Positions 39,831 to 44,363 of a stretch of 44,363 nt of DNA are shown in pieces (the first letter of the stretch is position 1; every line of letters starts with the position of its first letter). The position numbers were made by a program, and so were the translations under genes. The notes below the pieces were generated by a model. That model ran no database searches. It was not told the DNA's origin and saw only the letters and a list, made by a program, of their open reading frames with translations. Source of the stretch: CAZLFA01 sp964558665 (lineage in GTDB: Bacteria; Desulfobacterota; Syntrophia; Syntrophales; PHBD01); the NCBI GenBank assembly GCA_964558665.1, contig CAZLFA010000029.1:1-44363 (forward strand), given 5' to 3'.

Positions 39831-40667
39831 ATGAAACGACTCTTCGATATCAAAAACCACTTCCTGGCATTCCGCGAACTTGTCGGTCTGATGACGCGTC
39901 ACCGCCAGCTTACCTGGGAGATGACCAAGAGAGAAATCTCCGACCGTTATGCGGGGCAGTTGTTCGGCCTATTCTGGGCGGTGGGACATCCCCTGGCGTT
40001 GATTGCCGTCTATGTCTTCATCTTCGCATATGTATTCAAAATGAAAATCGGTGGCACTCTTGAAATGCCTTTGGACTACACAACATATCTTTTATGCACT
40101 CTTATTCCCTGGATGTCCTTCCAGGAAACCATGAACAAAGCGTCAACAGCGATAACCGGAAATGCCAATCTCGTAAAACAGGTCGTCTTTCCGATTGAGA
40201 TTCTTCCGATAAAAACGGTTATATCTTCCGTGGTGACTCAGCTAATATTGACGATAATTTTGATTATCTATGTTTTAATAACTCACAAATCTCTTCTCTG
40301 GACATATCTACTGATTCCGATTCCTGTCTTTTTTCAGGTATTGAGTATGATAGGTGTGTCCTACATATTATCCTCGGTTGGTGCATATTTTCGCGATCTA
40401 AAAGATCTCACACAGGTATTCTGCCTGATCGGCATGTATGTAATGCCGATCTTTTATCTTCCTGACCAGGTACCACGGATATTTCGCCCCCTGTTGTATC
40501 TCAATCCCTTCAGCTATCTGGCCTGGTGCTACCAGGATATCTTTTATTTCGGCCGCTTAGACCATTGGTGGGCCTGGTTGGTGTTTATTGTTCTCAGTGT
40601 TATTATCTTCTCAAGTGGTTATAGAGTCTTTAGGAAACTGAAGGTAATGTTCGGAAATGTATTATAA
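39831..40667 (+). CDS. wzm: polysaccharide ABC transporter permease
   Basis: A 278-residue ABC-2 type permease with about six membrane helices. The N-terminal cytoplasmic segment LTWEMTKREISDRYAGQLFGLFWAVGHPL is the usual signature of Wzm/TagG/RfbD permeases, followed by helices and FYLPDQVPRIFRPLLYLNPF in the conserved penultimate loop. It pairs with the ATPase gene 8 bp downstream to export a completed polysaccharide across the inner membrane. The array of heptads stops one base before its start codon. The presence of a Wzm/Wzt pair indicates ABC-dependent export for at least one polymer made here. Confidence 0.92.
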   Translation: MKRLFDIKNHFLAFRELVGLMTRHRQLTWEMTKREISDRYAGQLFGLFWAVGHPLALIAVYVFIFAYVFKMKIGGTLEMPLDYTTYLLCTLIPWMSFQETMNKASTAITGNANLVKQVVFPIEILPIKTVISSVVTQLILTIILIIYVLITHKSLLWTYLLIPIPVFFQVLSMIGVSYILSSVGAYFRDLKDLTQVFCLIGMYVMPIFYLPDQVPRIFRPLLYLNPFSYLAWCYQDIFYFGRLDHWWAWLVFIVLSVIIFSSGYRVFRKLKVMFGNVL

Positions 40668-40675
40668 ACAGAACA

Positions 40676-42085
40676 ATGGACTCGAATAATATAGCGATTC
40701 GCATTTCAAATCTTTCTAAAATGTTTAAGGTATATCAAAAACCACTTGATATGCTGAAAGAGATAATAACCGGCAAACCCAGACATAGAGAGTTTTGGGC
40801 ATTGAAAGATGTGAATCTGGAAGTTAAACAAGGAGAAGTGATTGGTGTGATCGGTCGCAACGGCGCAGGGAAGAGCACCCTCCTCAAAATACTTGCCGGC
40901 ACTCTTGATAGAACCACAGGCGATATTGAGGTTAATGGAAAGGTTTCTGCAATTCTCGAACTGGGTACTGGATTCCATGGGGAATACACGGGCCGTGAGA
41001 ACATATACATGGGTGGTTTATGTCTCGGTATGAGTCGTGAGGAAGTGGAAAGAAAGCTTAATGGTATAATTGAGTTTAGTGAACTTAGAGATGTAATAGA
41101 TCAACCGTTCAAGACATACTCTAGCGGTATGCAGGCACGGTTAACTTTCTCTGTAGCCGTATCGGTTGAACCGGATGTCTTTATCATAGACGAAGCCTTG
41201 GCCGCAGGAGATGCATATTTTGTCAGCAAGTGTTTTAAAAAGATAAGGGATATATGCGACAGTGGTAAAACAGTGTTGTTTGTTTCTCACGCAACAAATA
41301 TGGTGGAAATGTTCTGTCATAGATGCTTCTGGTTTGATAAAGGCCGTATTGTTAAGGAGGGTGCACCGGAATCAGTTGTGAAATTCTATCTTGAAACAGT
41401 ATTTAGTCCCGAAAAAACAGATGTTTTGTTAGCGGCACAGTCTAATGACGTAATAATTGGAATTAGTCATAACATCACAGATAATGAAATGGCTGCTGAT
41501 CTTCAAGTGGAGATGTGTGATAATTCAAGTAAAAATACTTCCCAAAGCGAAGCTGAAAGTAAAGCTTCCAGCAACGAAGTTAAAGTGTCTGGCATGAAAG
41601 TAACGGAACAGCAAAGTATAATTTACAATCACGGAAATATAATTATGACGGCATTCGAATTGCTTGACAGTGAACTAAACCCTCAATTTATATTCCGGCA
41701 GGGAGAAAAAATGATATTCCGGTTGCACTTTAAAACGCTCAAGCCATTTACAGCCGATGATCGAATCACGGCATCGCTAGCAATCTATAAAAACGGATTT
41801 TTAGTTGGCGGTGCTGTCGCTAGCGAATGGGGTTTGCCATATATTGTCACACATGCAATGGAAGAAGGGTTTTGTGATTGTGTCATTGAAAAAAATATTT
41901 TTGGCTATGGGGATTATCTTGTCAGCGCCGGCTTTGTAAAAGATGTCATTGGCCAAAAAACAGAGGATTTGGAGTCTTTTTACAGAAAGCATTTTACATT
42001 CAGGGTAATGAGAAATAAACTGAGGCCTTATAATTATTTGATAGAACCTGAATTAAAGTGGTCAATTAATAATAGGGAGAAATGA
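40676..42085 (+). CDS. wzt: polysaccharide ABC transporter ATPase with Wzt C-terminal domain
   Basis: A 469-residue ABC ATPase. Walker A is GRNGAGKST (60-68), signature SSGMQ (149-153), and Walker B VFIIDEA (168-174). GFHGEYTGRENIYMGG is typical of Wzt/TagH. Residues about 320-465 form the Wzt-type carbohydrate-binding domain that recognises the end of the glycan chain; a polar, low-complexity linker (about 270-315, rich in Ser, Asn and Lys) connects the two. It powers export with the permease just upstream. From here on the sequence is visibly more AT-rich than the earlier part of the window. Confidence 0.93.
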   Translation: MDSNNIAIRISNLSKMFKVYQKPLDMLKEIITGKPRHREFWALKDVNLEVKQGEVIGVIGRNGAGKSTLLKILAGTLDRTTGDIEVNGKVSAILELGTGFHGEYTGRENIYMGGLCLGMSREEVERKLNGIIEFSELRDVIDQPFKTYSSGMQARLTFSVAVSVEPDVFIIDEALAAGDAYFVSKCFKKIRDICDSGKTVLFVSHATNMVEMFCHRCFWFDKGRIVKEGAPESVVKFYLETVFSPEKTDVLLAAQSNDVIIGISHNITDNEMAADLQVEMCDNSSKNTSQSEAESKASSNEVKVSGMKVTEQQSIIYNHGNIIMTAFELLDSELNPQFIFRQGEKMIFRLHFKTLKPFTADDRITASLAIYKNGFLVGGAVASEWGLPYIVTHAMEEGFCDCVIEKNIFGYGDYLVSAGFVKDVIGQKTEDLESFYRKHFTFRVMRNKLRPYNYLIEPELKWSINNREK

Positions 42086-42092
42086 TCTGTTT

Positions 42093-43550
42093 ATGATGAA
42101 TGATATTGTTATCGTTGTCGCGCAAAAAGATGGGTCTTTATTTAGTGAATCAGAATTGGTGTCGACTTTTCATTACATAAAAGAGGCAATTCCAAAGTCT
42201 GTGCTCAAGGTAAAAAATGCCAAGAGTGGGATGATAGAGCGAGTAAGAAACTTTTTTAGAAACGACAATGAATCTATCCATTATATATTAATTCCGGAAG
42301 AATCAATCCATGTTTCAGTCGATTTAGTTGGTCGACTATTGGATCTTCTTGATGAAGGGTGTGATCGCCTGATTTATGAGACAAAGCTCCGTTTTCCTAC
42401 AATAAATTTCTATATGGTAAAGGATCGATGCCTTGCTTTTTCATCAAGGATGCTAAAAGAAATGAAGTGGGAAGATATCATCAATGAGTCGTTAAATACT
42501 GGATGCCCTAAAGAATTTTCCATCCCGAAGTATGAAACAGATGTGTTGCTTAAAATTAGAGAAAGATATTTTGATACCAAACCCTTACCGGAAACTATAA
42601 TTATTGAACCGGCAAGCAGTTGTAATTTCCATTGCCGGATGTGTCCATATCATGGCGCTGAAGGAATAAATACCCCGTCCTTTATTCCTGATGAGAGTGG
42701 AAGCATGATGGAACTTGACCGGTTTATAGAAATTGTAGATCAGATAAACGATTGTAAGCCAAAGTCCATGCTCATTGTAACTCAGCAAAGAGGAGAACCA
42801 CTCTTAAATTCTGATCTCCCCCAAATGATCAGGCATATTCACAAGAATAATGCACTGAGGGTAAGTTTCAGTACAAATGGATACCATTTAAGAGGAGATG
42901 TTGCCCAGAGGCTGATAGAGGAACAGCTTGATGAGGTCTATATTTCTTTGCATGCCAACACTGCTGAAACAGCTAAGAGGCTTGGTGTCGGTTCAGATTT
43001 TACAGTAGTGGAGGAGAATATTGTAAATTTTATTAAGTTGAAAAAAGAGATGAAATCCACACTTCCGAGAGTCGGGCTTAAATTTGTCCATCAGGAAGAA
43101 AACGACCATGAACTAATGGACTATGTTAAAAAGTGGGTGTCACTAGGGTTGACCGTTGCAGTATGCAATAAGGATAGATATGCCATGGAAGATGAGCAGC
43201 AATGGGTATACGACGATTTGTATCGGATTCCCGTTATAAGCAAGGCGCTTGCCAACATTCCCTGCTTCATCCCAATTGCTATGCCCATCTATGTGGATGG
43301 TACTGTAAGATTGTGCTATGGAACCTTTAAGAATGAATTTGTTATCGGCAATGTTTTTGAGACATCTCTTCGATCGATTATATATGGCGAAAAAAGAGCA
43401 GAGTTATTGCAAAAAAGTAACATGGGGAAAGAATCTATCAAGCCTTGTAATAAATGCGAATTGAGAATGGGCAATTTATATTTTGAGGGTAAACTAAACG
43501 GGTTCAGAGTTACAGGAAATCCTGTAATGATACATTTTTATCCTGAGTAG
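42093..43550 (+). CDS. radical SAM/SPASM-like enzyme
   Basis: A 485-residue protein. Residues 1-160 are a non-radical-SAM domain of unknown type. The radical SAM cluster motif is Cys177-x3-Cys181-x2-Cys184 (CNFHCRMC), after which the TIM-barrel core has VTQQRGEPLLN, SFSTNGY and DEVYISLHAN. A C-terminal SPASM-like region has Cys in IPCFIP, RLCYG and CNKCEL, so it likely binds at least one additional [4Fe-4S] cluster. Such enzymes catalyse difficult modifications of peptides or sugars. It starts 8 bp after wzt, which suggests a role in modifying the exported glycan or its carrier. Substrate unknown. ATG 42096 is an alternative start. Confidence 0.85.
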   Translation: MMNDIVIVVAQKDGSLFSESELVSTFHYIKEAIPKSVLKVKNAKSGMIERVRNFFRNDNESIHYILIPEESIHVSVDLVGRLLDLLDEGCDRLIYETKLRFPTINFYMVKDRCLAFSSRMLKEMKWEDIINESLNTGCPKEFSIPKYETDVLLKIRERYFDTKPLPETIIIEPASSCNFHCRMCPYHGAEGINTPSFIPDESGSMMELDRFIEIVDQINDCKPKSMLIVTQQRGEPLLNSDLPQMIRHIHKNNALRVSFSTNGYHLRGDVAQRLIEEQLDEVYISLHANTAETAKRLGVGSDFTVVEENIVNFIKLKKEMKSTLPRVGLKFVHQEENDHELMDYVKKWVSLGLTVAVCNKDRYAMEDEQQWVYDDLYRIPVISKALANIPCFIPIAMPIYVDGTVRLCYGTFKNEFVIGNVFETSLRSIIYGEKRAELLQKSNMGKESIKPCNKCELRMGNLYFEGKLNGFRVTGNPVMIHFYPE

Positions 43551-43620
43551 TGGTGGTAACTGAAATTATAGTAACTGTAAAATTGGATATTACTTTAAAT
43601 AAAGTTCTAAGGAATCAGTA

Positions 43621-44334
43621 ATGAAAAAGGAATATCGGCTAGCAAAAGAAGTTGTAGTAATAGCAGATAAAATAAAGAATGTTGAAGATAACCAGTTCTA
43701 TTATAAATTACCAATATCTCGTTTATATGGCGACTGCAATGATATTCCATTATTATCGCAGTGGAAAATATACGAAGATGATAGGGAATTAGGACCAGCA
43801 CATTCACTGCATGCTGATATTAAATATTTGGGTAGTGGGCGATATTCACATTGGTTGGATACTTTATATTTCTCGAGTAGTGATAATACTGATCCTAGAA
43901 CAAATGGAAGAAAATATCGACTAGTATTATTCACAAAGCATAGTATCTTTAAATATTTATCTATCTATCTAATAAAACGAATTCTAAGAAGGCATTCCGT
44001 CATTTCCATCTTGTTTTCGCTTTCAGTAATATTCATTTGTCGCTTTAGATTGTTGGCTGGAACGTTGGTGTCATCTTTTAGGGGCGAATCTGGAGAAAGG
44101 GAGAGTTTTAAAATATTTTATAAGCAATACTGTGAGATGTTTGACAGGGAGGACAATGGATGTTTGTTTACACAAGTCTTTATGAAATATGTTGAAAAAA
44201 AATATTTCCAAGTGGAGATAAAGGAACCATCGTTAGAAATAGGCGTTTACAATGGTATTATCTCTCGTCTCTATTTCAACTATCCCTTTCACACAGGTAC
44301 AGAATTATTTGGTACTGTCAATTTTTTTGTGTGA
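43621..44334 (+). CDS. unidentified protein, possibly a truncated methyltransferase
   Basis: A 237-residue AT-rich reading frame. Residues 1-110 are polar with no domain I know. A basic stretch with a hydrophobic segment follows (about 112-150, YLIKRILRRHSVISILFSLSVIFIC). The end has PSLEIGVYNGIISRLYF, which resembles motif I (LEIGxGxG) of a SAM methyltransferase, but the frame stops 20 residues later. Seven T's at 44322-44328 precede the stop, and a different frame (SIFLCEIFIGQFFEE) stays open to the window end. So this may be a frameshifted or truncated methyltransferase, or a genuine short protein. The window ends 29 bp later, so this cannot be settled here. Confidence 0.5.
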   Translation: MKKEYRLAKEVVVIADKIKNVEDNQFYYKLPISRLYGDCNDIPLLSQWKIYEDDRELGPAHSLHADIKYLGSGRYSHWLDTLYFSSSDNTDPRTNGRKYRLVLFTKHSIFKYLSIYLIKRILRRHSVISILFSLSVIFICRFRLLAGTLVSSFRGESGERESFKIFYKQYCEMFDREDNGCLFTQVFMKYVEKKYFQVEIKEPSLEIGVYNGIISRLYFNYPFHTGTELFGTVNFFV

Positions 44335-44363
44335 AATTTTCATAGGCCAATTCTTTGAAGAAA

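Noticed and set aside
1..44363. tRNA, rRNA or riboswitch genes
   Set aside because: I looked for cloverleaf-like GTTCGA-type arms and for conserved rRNA stretches in the gaps and saw none; small structured RNAs without known motifs cannot be excluded by eye.

Overview
The window looks like a chromosomal segment of an anaerobic Gram-negative bacterium. A tungsten-type aldehyde:ferredoxin oxidoreductase, a four-cluster ferredoxin and a large exopolysaccharide (EPS)/O-antigen locus with a MarR-type EPS regulator fit a Desulfobacterota/Syntrophales-like organism; that placement is inference from gene content. Base composition is moderate up to about 40 kb and clearly more AT-rich from about 40.7 kb to the end. 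No rRNA, tRNA, phage genes, insertion sequence or CRISPR array was seen.

Region 1 (1-11.6 kb) is housekeeping and metabolism. It holds a nucleotidyltransferase with a small partner, then a same-strand redox block: an SCP2-like protein, two tandem iron-alcohol dehydrogenase paralogues (the first without its metal site), a W-dependent oxidoreductase and a polyferredoxin. These are followed by cysS, an AlgJ-like SGNH protein, a universal stress protein and a protein distantly like the endonuclease/exonuclease/phosphatase superfamily. Gaps between genes are full of palindromic repeats (5825-5892, 9181-9452, 10043-10150, 11233-11611).

Region 2 (11.6-26.6 kb) builds and decorates a polysaccharide. 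A minus-strand run carries a CgeB-like glycosyltransferase, a GT-D-fold glycosyltransferase, a methyltransferase and the set SxtJ / DUF5989 / carbamoyltransferase. Next come two convergent SGNH acyltransferase/esterase-like membrane proteins, two more glycosyltransferases and an O-antigen ligase/polymerase on the minus strand. A plus-strand run follows with three family-2 glycosyltransferases and a methyltransferase.

Region 3 (26.6-44.4 kb, all plus strand) opens with the EPS-associated MarR regulator. It then encodes a nearly complete route from UDP-GlcNAc to UDP-ManNAc(3NAc)A: 6-dehydrogenase, PLP aminotransferase, a fused 3-dehydrogenase/N-acetyltransferase and 2-epimerase. Two further sugar-nucleotide epimerases, an asparagine synthase-like amidotransferase, a Wzm/Wzt ABC exporter, a radical SAM/SPASM enzyme and an unidentified protein complete it. 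Three accessory units (a nucleotidyltransferase pair, an S23-type four-helix protein and an AAA/DUF4143 ATPase) interrupt this set.

The most unusual signal is a system of degenerate heptanucleotide tandem repeats confined to 29-40 kb. There are three sequence families (GCTANNN, AARGCNN and CCCTCAC/GCCTCRC), in both orientations. They lie between genes, border each accessory unit, supply stop codons, and sit in frame inside four biosynthetic genes. Because the unit is 7 bp, gain or loss of one unit inside a gene would shift the frame, so these tracts are candidates both for insertion marks and for phase-variation switches.
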